NCBI GenBank assembly: GCA_020050435.1
Contig: JAGVKQ010000019.1
Coordinates: 83,646-147,645, forward strand
DNA: 64,000 bases
Source: Candidatus Caenarcanales bacterium
GTDB taxonomy: Bacteria; Cyanobacteriota; Vampirovibrionia; 2-02-FULL-35-15
Direction: 5' to 3'
Below the pieces are notes generated by a model. That model worked only from the letters and a program-made list of their open reading frames with translations. It made no database searches and was not told the DNA's origin. A program made the translations under genes and the position numbers. Below are positions 40,513-50,669 of this stretch, piece after piece (the first letter of the stretch is position 1; the number at the start of each line of letters is the position of its first letter).

Positions 40513-43500
40513 ATGATAAATAAACTTATACATTGGTCACTAGAAAACAGACTTATTGTTATTGTTCTTGGAGTAATGTTATTTATTTTTGGCTCAATTT
40601 CAGCAGCTAACACTCCTGTAGATGTTTTGCCTGAATTTGCACCACCACAGGTAGTAATTCAAACTCATGCACCAGGATATGCAGCAGAAGAGGTAGAAGC
40701 AATAGTAACTATTCCTCTTGAAAGTGCATTAAATGGAATAGCAAATATAAGAGCTATAAGAAGTAATTCAATAGAAGGATTATCATTTGTTACTGTAGTT
40801 TTTGATTGGGGACATGATGTATATAGAGCAAGGCAATTAGTAGCTGAAAAAACACAACAGGTTGCTCAATCATTTCCAAAAAGTATTGAAGCTCCCATTC
40901 TTTCTCCCATTACTTCACCCATAGGATTTACCTACTTTTTTGCACTTACCAGTAAATCTACCTCTTTAATGGAATTAAGGTCATATGCAGATTGGGAAAT
41001 AAGAAACAAATTACTTTCAATCCCTGGTGTTGCTAGTGTTCTAGTATATGGTGGTGACCTTAAACAGTATCAGATTTTAGTTAATCCAAATAAACTTAAA
41101 CAATATAACCTAAGCTTAAATCAAATCGTTGAAGCTGCAGAGCAATCAAATGTCATAGTGGGGGGCGGATATCTGGTAGATTCAGATAAAGAATATCTAA
41201 TTCGAGGAATTGGAAAAATAAAATCAATTGAGGAGCTTGGAGATTCAGTTATTGTTGAAAAAAATGGAACTCCAATTTATTTAAAAGATATAGCAAAAGT
41301 AAAGCTGGGAGCAGCTTTTAAAAGGAGTTATGGGAGTGTAAATGGTAAAGAAGCTGTTTATGTAGTTGTAAATAAACAACCTTGGGTTAATACCGTTCAC
41401 CTAAGTGAAAAAATTGAATCTGTTTTGAGTGATATTAAGAAAACCTTGCCTGGTGATGTCAAAATAACTAAAACATTTAATCAGGCAGACTTTGTAAATG
41501 TATCTATAGGAAACATTCTCTCCTCTATTTTACAAGGCTCAATTTTAGTAATTATTATACTTTTTATGTTTCTTGGGAATTGGAGAACAAGTTTTATTAG
41601 CTTAACTGCTATTCCACTTTCACTTATTGTTGCAATATTAATTTTAAAAGCATTTGGACAAACAATTAATGGAATGACATTGGGTGGTTTGGCAGTGGCC
41701 GTGGGAGAAATTGTAGATGATGCCATTATCGATGTGGAAAACATTTATAAAAGACTTAGAGAAAATAAATTAAGTCCAAATCCAAAACCTGCTTTTGAAA
41801 TTATATTTCATGCTTCCTGTGAAGTTAGAAACTCAGTGGTTTATGGAACCTACATAATTACAATTGTTTTTATTCCTGTTTTATTTTTAAGTGGCTTGGC
41901 TAAGCAAATATTTACTCCTTTAGCATGGGCTTATATAATTTCACTTTTTGCTTCACTTTTCATTGCTTTAACTTTAACTCCTGCAATGTGTTTTTATTTC
42001 TTATCTAAGGGAGAAAATCTACCTGAACATGAACCAAATATTATTATTAAACTAAAAGATAAATATTTAAAACTTTTAGACCACGTTTTATATAAACCAA
42101 AAGTCTTATTTGTGACTACAGCTATTTGTTCTGTTTTTGCAATTGGAATTTTTATGTTTTTAGGTCGCTCTTTCCTCCCTGAGCTCGGAGAAGAAAACCT
42201 TGTTATTATGGCGTATACTCCACCTGGTAGTAATCTTAAAGTTACACAAAGACTTGCTTTAACTATAGAAAAAATATTACTTGAACACCCTGAAGTGAAA
42301 AGCGTAGGCAATCGTGCTGGTAGGTCTGAAGCTGATGATGAGGCTATATCTTCAAATCTAAGTCACTATGATGTAACCTTACAAGCAGGATTGTCACAGG
42401 ATAAAAAAGAAAAATTAATTGAAGAAATTAGGAAAGACTTTGAACAAGTACCTGGTGTAGTGGCTCTCATAAGGTCATTTATTACAGAAACTATGGAGCA
42501 TGTTCTTTCTGGAAGTAGAGCCCCTATTGTATTGAAATTATATGGAAATGATCTTGTATTGTTAAATAAATATGCAAATGAAATTAAAGAGGTGCTTAAA
42601 AGCATTAAGACTTTAAATGAGATTGAAGTAGAGCCAATTGCAGATATTCCACAGATTCATATTGAGATTAAAAGAAAAATTGCTAGTAGATATGGACTAA
42701 CAGTCGGTGATCTTTTGAAAACTATTCACATTGCATATAGCGGAATTGCTACTAGTCAAAGGGTAATGGAGGGACAGAAAGCATTTGATATTTTTGTTTG
42801 GTTTGAAGAACCTTATAGAAATAGTTTAGATGTAATAAAAAACACTTTAATTGATACACCTAGTGGAATTAAAATACCTTTAGGACAATTAGCTGATATA
42901 ACTGAATCAAAAGGACCTAATATTATAAATAGAGAAAAAGCTTCAAGGAGAATTGTCATTCAGGCAAATGCCAACAAAAAAGACATTTCACATGCTGTAG
43001 AAAAAGCACAAAATCTTATATATGAAAAAGTTTCTTTACCAGCTGGTTATAGTGTTGAGTTTGAGGGAGAATACGAACAACAAAAAGAAACAAATCAGAA
43101 ATTATTTTTGCTTAGCATGCTTGTCCTTTTGCTTATTTATCTACTACTCTCTTTTGCATTTAAATCTTTTAAAATAGCTTCTATTATTATGATTAATTTG
43201 CCTTTTGCCTTGATTGGTGGAGTATTTGCAATTGCTTTAACCGGTGGTGTATTAAGCATAGCCAGTGTTATTGGTTTTATAACTTTATTTGGAATATCAA
43301 CTAGAAATAGCATTTTACTTGTAAATAGATTTCATGACATTCAAGCGGAAAATCCACAAATGCCAATTGATGATGTTATTAAAAGAGGTGCAACAGATAG
43401 ATTGGCTCCTATAATGATGACAGCATTATGTGCAGCTTTTGCAATGCTTCCTCTGGCACTATTTCCTGGTGCAGGACGTGAAATAGAACATCCATTAGCC

Positions 43501-43584
43501 ATAGTAATTCTTGGCGGAATGTTCTCAGCTACTGCTTTAACACTCCTCGTTATACCGGTGGTTTATAAAAGATTTATGCGATAA
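40513..43584 (+). CDS. RND efflux inner-membrane transporter (CusA/CzcA heavy-metal type)
   Basis: NTPVDVLPEFAPPQVVIQTHAPGYAAEEVEAIVTIPLE; GGLAVAVGEIVDDAIIDVENI; FGISTRNSILLVNRF. Confidence 0.95.
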   Translation: MINKLIHWSLENRLIVIVLGVMLFIFGSISAANTPVDVLPEFAPPQVVIQTHAPGYAAEEVEAIVTIPLESALNGIANIRAIRSNSIEGLSFVTVVFDWGHDVYRARQLVAEKTQQVAQSFPKSIEAPILSPITSPIGFTYFFALTSKSTSLMELRSYADWEIRNKLLSIPGVASVLVYGGDLKQYQILVNPNKLKQYNLSLNQIVEAAEQSNVIVGGGYLVDSDKEYLIRGIGKIKSIEELGDSVIVEKNGTPIYLKDIAKVKLGAAFKRSYGSVNGKEAVYVVVNKQPWVNTVHLSEKIESVLSDIKKTLPGDVKITKTFNQADFVNVSIGNILSSILQGSILVIIILFMFLGNWRTSFISLTAIPLSLIVAILILKAFGQTINGMTLGGLAVAVGEIVDDAIIDVENIYKRLRENKLSPNPKPAFEIIFHASCEVRNSVVYGTYIITIVFIPVLFLSGLAKQIFTPLAWAYIISLFASLFIALTLTPAMCFYFLSKGENLPEHEPNIIIKLKDKYLKLLDHVLYKPKVLFVTTAICSVFAIGIFMFLGRSFLPELGEENLVIMAYTPPGSNLKVTQRLALTIEKILLEHPEVKSVGNRAGRSEADDEAISSNLSHYDVTLQAGLSQDKKEKLIEEIRKDFEQVPGVVALIRSFITETMEHVLSGSRAPIVLKLYGNDLVLLNKYANEIKEVLKSIKTLNEIEVEPIADIPQIHIEIKRKIASRYGLTVGDLLKTIHIAYSGIATSQRVMEGQKAFDIFVWFEEPYRNSLDVIKNTLIDTPSGIKIPLGQLADITESKGPNIINREKASRRIVIQANANKKDISHAVEKAQNLIYEKVSLPAGYSVEFEGEYEQQKETNQKLFLLSMLVLLLIYLLLSFAFKSFKIASIIMINLPFALIGGVFAIALTGGVLSIASVIGFITLFGISTRNSILLVNRFHDIQAENPQMPIDDVIKRGATDRLAPIMMTALCAAFAMLPLALFPGAGREIEHPLAIVILGGMFSATALTLLVIPVVYKRFMR

Positions 43585-43615
43585 GATATGCTCATGATTT
43601 TATGGAGATAAGCAT

Positions 43616-44137
43616 ATGAAAAAAGCATTTTTAATTTTACTTCTTATTATTACTATTAATCTGCCTTCTTATGCTCAAACTGACTCAGATTCTTCATCAG
43701 AAGAAACTGTTACTATTGATACGATTTTGGCTGATATTAGCGATTTAAGACAAAGAATAAGAAAAAACAATAAAGATAAATCAAGTATAAAAACTTCAAA
43801 AACGCTTTTATCTTTAGAAAGAAGATTGGATAAAGCGGTTAAATTAACCCCTCCTAGTAAATGTAATGAAGTCTTTACTTCTGCTGTGAAAGATTTTTAT
43901 GCTTTAGTTTCTAAGCTTAGTGAAGGCATTTCATGTGGTCCTCCTATTATTCCGCCCTTTGATTTAGAAGTTTTAACATCTCAAATCATCGGAACGGATT
44001 GTCTTCCTCCTTCAGATGAATCCAGCAGCAGAGTGCTTGTAAATGTTTTTTCTGAATGTTATGGAATATATGAAAAAACCAGACAACTTTACCAGGTTGA
44101 TTTAAATGGGAATGGAGTTACAGATGTTTGCGAATAA
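43616..44137 (+). CDS. Secreted hypothetical protein
   Basis: Signal peptide; no family recognised; C-terminal DLNGNGVTDVCE. Confidence 0.5.
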   Translation: MKKAFLILLLIITINLPSYAQTDSDSSSEETVTIDTILADISDLRQRIRKNNKDKSSIKTSKTLLSLERRLDKAVKLTPPSKCNEVFTSAVKDFYALVSKLSEGISCGPPIIPPFDLEVLTSQIIGTDCLPPSDESSSRVLVNVFSECYGIYEKTRQLYQVDLNGNGVTDVCE

Positions 44138-44696
44138 ACCCGACTTGCGAACTGCGAACTGCGAGCTGAGAAAAAAACTCAGAACTTTATTTCTTATAGT
44201 AACTCTCCTCTCTTTTTTAACAGTTCCTGCAAAAGCCATTGAATTGAACAGTCCAGCGTTTAAAAATAATGACTCTATTCCTAAGTTGCATACATGTGAT
44301 GGGAAAAATATTTCACCTTCATTGGGGTGGAAAAATGTCCCTAAAGCAGCACAGTCTTTAGCTATTATTTGTGATGATCCAGATGCTCCTGTAAGTGTTT
44401 GGGTCCACTGGGTTGTTTATAATATCCCCCCTGCAGCAAAGGGATTAAATGAAGGAGTTTTAAAAGTAGAAGAGTTCGTTCATGGAGCTAGGCAAGGTAT
44501 AAATGATTATATGAATATTGGATATGATGGACCTTGCCCACCAAAAGGCATTCATGGATATTCTTTTAAGTTGTATGCTTTAGATTCGAAAATTACCCCA
44601 ATACAAAACATGACAAAAGAAAAATTACTTACTTTAATGAAAGGGCATATTTTAGAAGAAACAGAGTTAGTTGGAAAATATGACAGAAAAAACTAA
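44106..44696 (+). CDS. YbhB/YbcL-type phosphatidylethanolamine-binding-like protein
   Basis: LSPAFKNNDSIPKLHTCDGKNISPSLGW...AIICDDPDAPVSVWVHWVVYNIPP; start uncertain. Confidence 0.88.
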   Translation: MGMELQMFANKPDLRTANCELRKKLRTLFLIVTLLSFLTVPAKAIELNSPAFKNNDSIPKLHTCDGKNISPSLGWKNVPKAAQSLAIICDDPDAPVSVWVHWVVYNIPPAAKGLNEGVLKVEEFVHGARQGINDYMNIGYDGPCPPKGIHGYSFKLYALDSKITPIQNMTKEKLLTLMKGHILEETELVGKYDRKN

Positions 44697-46146
44697 TTTA
44701 AAACGTGGCTTGAATCTTCTAGATTCTACAACCATTGTTATTGGCTCTATGATTGGTTCTGGAATATTTATAGTTTCAGCAGATATTGCTCGTACTGTAG
44801 GTTCTCCTGGATGGCTTTTAGTGACATGGCTTTTAACTGGTTTTATAACTATTGCAGCAGCACTTAGTTATGGTGAGCTGGCTGCGATGATGCCACATGC
44901 TGGTGGACAATATGTTTATCTAAAAGAAGCATTTAATAAGTGCATAGGTTTTCTCTATGGTTGGACACTTTTTACTGTTATTCAAACTGGTACTATTGCT
45001 GCAGTAGCGATGGCATTTGCAAAATTTACAGGTGTAATTTTCCCTTTTATTTCTTCTTCTAATTGGATTTTTAAAGTTGGAGAATTTGGTTCATATAAAG
45101 TAGGTTTGACTACAGAAAATTCACTTGCAATCATTTCGATTTTTTTACTTACTTGGATCAATACAAGAGGAATTGCTACGGGGAAGACTATTCAAAATAT
45201 TTTTACTCTCACAAAAGCAATTGCGCTTTTTGTTTTAATATTGCTTGGAGCTTTTTTGGGTAAAAATATAAGTATTATTTCCCAGAATATGAGTAGTTTT
45301 TGGAATGCATCATGGACTCATGTTAAAGATGGAGTAGTAACCACAGAAAATATACAAGGTTTATATATTTTAAAAGCAATAAGTGTTGCCATGGTTGGTT
45401 CTTTATTTTCTGCTGATGCTTGGAATAATATTACTTTTACTGCCGGGGAGGTTATAAATCCTAAAAAGAATATTCCTTTAAGTTTAATTATTGGAACATC
45501 AACTGTCATTTTTTTATACATTTTGGTAAATATAATTTATCTTTGTGTTTTACCTTTACACGGAGATATTAGTGGAATTGACCCAATCTCACGTGGGATA
45601 CAGTTTGCTACTAATGACAGAGTCGGTACGGCAGCAGCAGAAGTATTGTTAGGTAATTCAGGTGCATTCTTAATGGCTTCTTTAATAATGATTTCTACTT
45701 TTGGCTGTAATAATGGAATCATTTTATCTGGAGCGCGTGTTTATTATGCAATGGCAAATGACGGCTTGTTTTTTAAGTTTGCTTCCAAGCTAAATAAAAA
45801 TTTAGTACCTTCCAATGCTCTTTTTTCACAGGCGATTTGGGCATCTTTACTTTGTTTAAGTGGCACTTATGGAGATTTACTTGACTATGTTATTTTTGCT
45901 GTTTTACTTTTTTATGTTTTAACAATTATTGGACTATTTGTTTTAAGAGTTAAAAAGCCAAATATGGAAAGACCTTATAAGGTTCTTGGATACCCTTTTG
46001 TTCCCATTTCCTATATTTTCTTTGCATTTAGTATATTAATTTCACTTTTAATATTTAAACCAAGTTATACATGGCCTGGCTTATTTATAGTGTTTTTGGG
46101 CTTTCCAGTATATTATCTATGGAAGAGCCGTAACAAAAACTCATGA
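44680..46146 (+). CDS. APC-family amino acid permease
   Basis: LNLLDSTTIVIGSMIGSGIFIVSADIA; GGQYVYLKEAF; 12-TM-like profile; ends with TGA stop. Confidence 0.92.
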   Translation: MTEKTNLKRGLNLLDSTTIVIGSMIGSGIFIVSADIARTVGSPGWLLVTWLLTGFITIAAALSYGELAAMMPHAGGQYVYLKEAFNKCIGFLYGWTLFTVIQTGTIAAVAMAFAKFTGVIFPFISSSNWIFKVGEFGSYKVGLTTENSLAIISIFLLTWINTRGIATGKTIQNIFTLTKAIALFVLILLGAFLGKNISIISQNMSSFWNASWTHVKDGVVTTENIQGLYILKAISVAMVGSLFSADAWNNITFTAGEVINPKKNIPLSLIIGTSTVIFLYILVNIIYLCVLPLHGDISGIDPISRGIQFATNDRVGTAAAEVLLGNSGAFLMASLIMISTFGCNNGIILSGARVYYAMANDGLFFKFASKLNKNLVPSNALFSQAIWASLLCLSGTYGDLLDYVIFAVLLFYVLTIIGLFVLRVKKPNMERPYKVLGYPFVPISYIFFAFSILISLLIFKPSYTWPGLFIVFLGFPVYYLWKSRNKNS

Positions 46147-46221
46147 ACGAGGTAAAATAGTTTTGCTGTTTATTGATTAAACCGTGATTAAATAGTTTTA
46201 CGAGAGGGAGTAAAAAGGAAA

Positions 46222-46941
46222 ATGAAAAAAATAATTTCTTTAGTTCTAATGTTGGTATTGTTTGCTGGAGTTGCTTCTGCAGAAGATGCATCATTTGAAA
46301 GCTTAATTTTAGATGTAATTAAGAAAAATCCACAAGTTATAAAAGAAACACTTGAGAAATATGAAAAACAAGCTGCTGAAAAGTCAAAAGAAGATGAGTT
46401 TACTAAGCTTCTTTCAGACAGAGTAGAAGTAAATATCGGTGATTCTCCATTTAAGGGTAAGAAAAATGCAGAAATAACAATTGTTGGTTTTTCTGATTTT
46501 CAGTGTCCATTCTGTAAAAGAGGGGATGACACAATTAAAGAAATTCAGAAAAAATATGGCGATAAAGTGCGCTACGTATTTAAGCACTTCCCACTTGCTT
46601 TCCATCCAAATGCAGAACCTGCATCAAGAGCTTGTTGGGCAGCAGGAAAACAAGGAAAGATGTATGAATTTCATGATAAGCTTTTCGAAAACCAACCAAA
46701 ACTTGGTGAAGAGCTTTATGTTCAAATCGCTAAAGATCTTAAGTTAAATGTCGACAAATTTAACAAAGATAGAAATAGCGAAGAAGCAACAAAAGCTATT
46801 AAGTCTGATATGGAAGACGGTCAAAAAATTGGTATTCAAGGTACACCAGGATTTATTGTTAATGGTGTAAAAGTACTTGGTGCTTATCCTGTTGACTACT
46901 TTGAAAAAGTAATTTCAGCTCTTGAAGCAGCTAAGAAATAA
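46222..46941 (+). CDS. DsbA-family thioredoxin-fold protein
   Basis: Signal peptide; FSDFQCPFCKRGDDTIKEI; GIQGTPGFIVNGVKVLGAYP. Confidence 0.93.
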   Translation: MKKIISLVLMLVLFAGVASAEDASFESLILDVIKKNPQVIKETLEKYEKQAAEKSKEDEFTKLLSDRVEVNIGDSPFKGKKNAEITIVGFSDFQCPFCKRGDDTIKEIQKKYGDKVRYVFKHFPLAFHPNAEPASRACWAAGKQGKMYEFHDKLFENQPKLGEELYVQIAKDLKLNVDKFNKDRNSEEATKAIKSDMEDGQKIGIQGTPGFIVNGVKVLGAYPVDYFEKVISALEAAKK

Positions 46942-46948
46942 GGTTTAA

Positions 46949-47041
46949 CGTCATTGCGAGGAGTGCAACGACGAAGCAATCTCGAAAATGTATTTAAGTA
47001 AATAGATTGCCACGCCTCATTTCATTCGGCTCGCAATGACG
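46949..47041. repeat. Imperfect MITE/REP-like inverted repeat (CGTCATTGCGAG ... CTCGCAATGACG)
   Basis: Terminal 12-nt perfect inverted repeats flanking about 70 nt, directly after the dsbA-like stop. Confidence 0.85.
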
Positions 47042-47053
47042 AGTTCAGTGAAT

Positions 47054-49087
47054 CTACTGAAAATTATATCTAATCAATTTTGCTGAATTCATTAATTTGG
47101 CAGATTCGTCAACTTTGCCTAAAGCTTTATATAGTTCTGAAAGTTTTTCCATAACTATTGCATTATTTAAATTGTCTGTTCCAAAGCTTTGCCAGCTAGC
47201 AAGAACTCTTTTATAGTGAGGTTCAGCCTCAGTAAGTTTATTTTGTTTGTGACAAAAAGCAGCCAACTTTAAAACATAAATAATTACGCCAGGGTGATCT
47301 TTACCTAAAACCTTCTCCCAAATTGATAAAACTCTTCTTTGAAGTGTTTCAGCTTTGGTATAGTTTTCACTCTCCCTATAGAGCACTGTCAATGTATTTA
47401 AAAATGTAGCAAGATTTGAATTCTCTCTGCCATATTCTTTTTCCCAAAAACTAAGAGCATTGTTGTAGAAAGGCTCTGCCTCTGCAAACTTGTTTTGACT
47501 ATGGAAGAAAGCACCAACAAGGTGGTTATAGCAAGCAGTATAATGGTGATTTGTTCCATATGCTTCTTCTGATATTTCTAATGCTGACTTGTATAATTTT
47601 TCTGATTCTTCAAGTCTTTTGCAAGAATGAGATATCTCGGCAAGTGTTAATAGAGAAACTATATACAAATGATGCTTTTTACCAAATATTTTTTCAGTAA
47701 TTCCCAATGATTTTTTACATAGATTCTCTGCTTCTTCATACTTTTCATTAAGCTCGTAAAGTTTTGCTGCTTCTAGTAAGGTATTTGCAAATTCCACATT
47801 TTCTTGACCCCAAAGCTTTTCTTGTATTGATCCTATTCTTTGATATAGCCCGTCAAGTTCATTATCTCTATAATCAAAATATAAAATATCAGAAAGTAGC
47901 TTTAAAGGTTTCAATATGTCTGCTGATTCTTTTCCAGAGTTTTTTTCTATAATATCGATATATTTTTTAACTATGATTTCAGCTTCTGAGTATTTGCCTT
48001 GAGAAAAAACCGTTTTAACTATTTTTTCTCTAATTCTTATGGCATCAATGTGAGACTCTGAATAAGTGGTTTCATATATCTCTAATGCTTTTTTGTAAGA
48101 TTCTTCACTTTTATTGAATAGTCCTTGGCTACAAAGTAAATCCCCAAATAATTCTTTAGTAGCTGCATAGTCAATGTTTTTTTCAGGAAGTGATTTCTCA
48201 TATATATCAAGTTGAGCTTTTAAAGCATGTTCCGCATCACCATATTTTCCTAGATGAATATTAATTTTAAAAAGAATATTATGATATGGAATTAAATCTA
48301 AGCTGAGTTTTGGTGATGCTTTTTCTTGTTTTTCAAGTGCATGTTTCCCAATATTTAATGCCTCTTCATATTTACCCTCATGGAAATAGTTTTTAGTTAG
48401 AGCTAAAAGTGATTTGATTACTTCTAATTGGCTGCTATCTACTCCCTCAAATGTTGAAATTACTTGTTTCAACATTCCAGGTTTATGAGCTTTCGTTTTA
48501 TTGTTTTTTTCTTCTTCTTGTTCCCATTTAAGAAGAGCTTTTTTTAATAAAAATTCTGTTTCTGTATTTAAATTAGCTACTCTATAAAACTCGGCAAGAT
48601 TATTTAAACTTGATATTAGCTTTGTTACTTCTTTGCCCTCTTTACCCTCATTTTTTTCAAATGTAGAAAGAACTAGTTTAAATAGATGTTCGGATTCTTT
48701 TCCTTCACCGATTAAAAAATAAAACAAAGCAATGTTATTGATGGTATTTACAAAGTCGGCATTTCCTGTAGCAAGATTTTTTACATTGATTTGAATTAAT
48801 CTCCTATAAAGTCTTTCTGCTTTTATATAATTTCCTTGTGCTCTGTGTAGTTCTGCAAGATTGCTTATATATGAAACTGTAATTGGATTGTTAATCCCAT
48901 ATGTGCTTTCTGATTCTTTTAGAACTTCTTCTGCCAGCTTAATGGCTTGTTCATAATTACCATTTATGTAGTTTTCTGTAATATCTACAATTACTTTAGT
49001 AAAGTAATTTTCTTTATTTTTATTTGGACCTTGTGCAATAGAAGATATGTTATCCATGGAAGACTCCTGTAAATTTTGTATACCCAA
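47054..49087 (-). CDS. TPR-repeat protein (kinesin-light-chain-like tetratricopeptides)
   Basis: Many copies of ...YxxAExLYKRxLxIxEKxxGxxHPxxxxxLxxLAxLY... Confidence 0.85.
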   Translation of the reverse strand: MGIQNLQESSMDNISSIAQGPNKNKENYFTKVIVDITENYINGNYEQAIKLAEEVLKESESTYGINNPITVSYISNLAELHRAQGNYIKAERLYRRLIQINVKNLATGNADFVNTINNIALFYFLIGEGKESEHLFKLVLSTFEKNEGKEGKEVTKLISSLNNLAEFYRVANLNTETEFLLKKALLKWEQEEEKNNKTKAHKPGMLKQVISTFEGVDSSQLEVIKSLLALTKNYFHEGKYEEALNIGKHALEKQEKASPKLSLDLIPYHNILFKINIHLGKYGDAEHALKAQLDIYEKSLPEKNIDYAATKELFGDLLCSQGLFNKSEESYKKALEIYETTYSESHIDAIRIREKIVKTVFSQGKYSEAEIIVKKYIDIIEKNSGKESADILKPLKLLSDILYFDYRDNELDGLYQRIGSIQEKLWGQENVEFANTLLEAAKLYELNEKYEEAENLCKKSLGITEKIFGKKHHLYIVSLLTLAEISHSCKRLEESEKLYKSALEISEEAYGTNHHYTACYNHLVGAFFHSQNKFAEAEPFYNNALSFWEKEYGRENSNLATFLNTLTVLYRESENYTKAETLQRRVLSIWEKVLGKDHPGVIIYVLKLAAFCHKQNKLTEAEPHYKRVLASWQSFGTDNLNNAIVMEKLSELYKALGKVDESAKLMNSAKLIRYNFQ

Positions 49088-49174
49088 AAATCTTATAATC
49101 AGTCATTTTGTGAAGAAGTTTAGATAATAAGGATAATAAAGAACTATTTCTGTGTACCATGCAAAGCCTGACAT

Positions 49175-49202
49175 GGTAGAGACGTTTCATGAAACGTCTA
49201 AA
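49175..49202. repeat. GTAG-footed palindrome GTAGAGACGTTTCATGAAACGTCTAAAA
   Basis: AGACGTTTCATGAAACGTCT is a perfect palindrome, 3' of the anti-sigma ORF. Confidence 0.85.
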
Positions 49203-49225
49203 ATAGCGAGGAAGGCGGTTAAAAA

Positions 49226-49966
49226 TTAAGTCTCATCTGTTAGGGATTCAGCCATATCAATTAATTGGTCAGGAAGAAAATTATTGCTAATAATTGCAAT
49301 GGTTTTTCCATTTTGTTTCCAGTAGGTGTAATTACAGTCTTCTTTATAGCCACAGTGAAATAGAACACCATTTTTTAAGGTTTTATGACATTCAGGCATT
49401 TGATAGTTTTCAGGAAGAAAGCAAATAGAGACTGTATTTCCATTGGAATTTTTAAATGAAATTATGCTTCCTTTTTTAATAAAAGGAGATCCTATTTTTG
49501 AGGCACCATGAAAGTTGAAATCTTTTTTTGTTAATGTAGAAAATTGATTGTCTTTTAAATTGACTCCTATATGATTAGATAAAACCTCAATATCGTTTGA
49601 AATAACTTCAATATTACAGTTATTGTGTAATTCATTTAAGGGCGGGACTTTTGATGATGACTCATTATAAATAAAGCCTAGCCCTAATAAAACAATCATA
49701 CAGGCAGCAATAAGATTTGGTTTAAATTTAACCGTTTTTGAATTCTTTAAAAATAGATTTTTTTTAATGTTTTGCTTTAGATTTGGAGAAGCTTTTATAG
49801 AGCCTATAAAGTGTTTTAATTTTGATCTTGTTTCTTCATTAAGTTCCCATTTGGTTTTACATTCACTGCAGATTTCAATATGTTCAACTACATCAATGCT
49901 TTCTGAAATTTTCAACTCATCATCCAGTAGAGCATCCATGTAAATTTCTGCTTTTTTACAATTCAT
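49226..49966 (-). CDS. Zinc-finger anti-sigma factor (zf-HC2-like)
   Basis: MNCKKAEIYMDALLDDEL...VEHIEICSECKTKW; TM segment; overlaps the sigma ORF. Confidence 0.8.
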   Translation of the reverse strand: MNCKKAEIYMDALLDDELKISESIDVVEHIEICSECKTKWELNEETRSKLKHFIGSIKASPNLKQNIKKNLFLKNSKTVKFKPNLIAACMIVLLGLGFIYNESSSKVPPLNELHNNCNIEVISNDIEVLSNHIGVNLKDNQFSTLTKKDFNFHGASKIGSPFIKKGSIISFKNSNGNTVSICFLPENYQMPECHKTLKNGVLFHCGYKEDCNYTYWKQNGKTIAIISNNFLPDQLIDMAESLTDET

Positions 49967-50541
49967 GATTTATCTCCTCCAGGTATGAGGTTCTTTGATC
50001 TTGAATATCCTTTTTCTAATAAAAAGCTTCTTAAAGACTGACGAGCTCTATGAAGTCTTGACATTACAGTACCTAATGGTACTCCAAGCAATTCGGCAAT
50101 TTCTTTATATGAATATTCATTTATATCTGAAAGGTAAATAACTGTTCTTTGATCTTTATCAAGTTTATTTAAACAATCATTTAAATCTTTAAAAAAAACA
50201 TTTGACTCCATTTCCATTTCAGGAGTTTTTTTATCGACAAAGTCAAAGTTTTCAACTTCTACTATATTTAATTGTTTTTTTCTTGTGTAATCAATATGAG
50301 TATTAATAAGTATTTTAAAAATCCAAGCTTTAGGATTTTCAATATTATCCTTAGTGATATATGCCTCATATGCCTTTGCACATGTATCTTGCACTAAGTC
50401 TTCAGCCAATTCTTTATTTCTACATCTCATATAAGCAAGTTGAAGAAGGCTATCAAGGTGCTCTTCTAAGAGCTTTTCAAACCTTCTTTTTTTAACCAAG
50501 CAATCAAAAAATACCTGTTCATTTGATTTAACGTAATACAT
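49963..50541 (-). CDS. ECF-family RNA polymerase sigma factor
   Basis: CRNKELAEDLVQDTCAKAYEAY; NPKAWIFKILINTHIDYTRKK; RTVIYLSDINEYSYKEIAELLGVPLGTVMSRLHRARQSLR. Confidence 0.93.
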   Translation of the reverse strand: MYYVKSNEQVFFDCLVKKRRFEKLLEEHLDSLLQLAYMRCRNKELAEDLVQDTCAKAYEAYITKDNIENPKAWIFKILINTHIDYTRKKQLNIVEVENFDFVDKKTPEMEMESNVFFKDLNDCLNKLDKDQRTVIYLSDINEYSYKEIAELLGVPLGTVMSRLHRARQSLRSFLLEKGYSRSKNLIPGGDKS

Positions 50542-50580
50542 TGGAATTTATTCCAGAAATATATTATATCCTTGTATTTG

Positions 50581-50627
50581 TAGATACGACAGGATTGGAA
50601 TAATTCCTTAACTATCTTCGTTCTATG
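50581..50627. promoter_or_regulatory. Possible divergent ECF-type promoter pair sharing a palindromic -35-like element (GGAATAATTCC)
   Basis: GGAATAATTCC at 50597..50607, CGTTCTA on + at 50619 and CGTATCTA on - (TAGATACG at 50581). Confidence 0.35.
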
Positions 50628-50669
50628 TTTTGTGTAGTATTTTTAAGTAAAGGTTAAAAGGAGAAAAAA

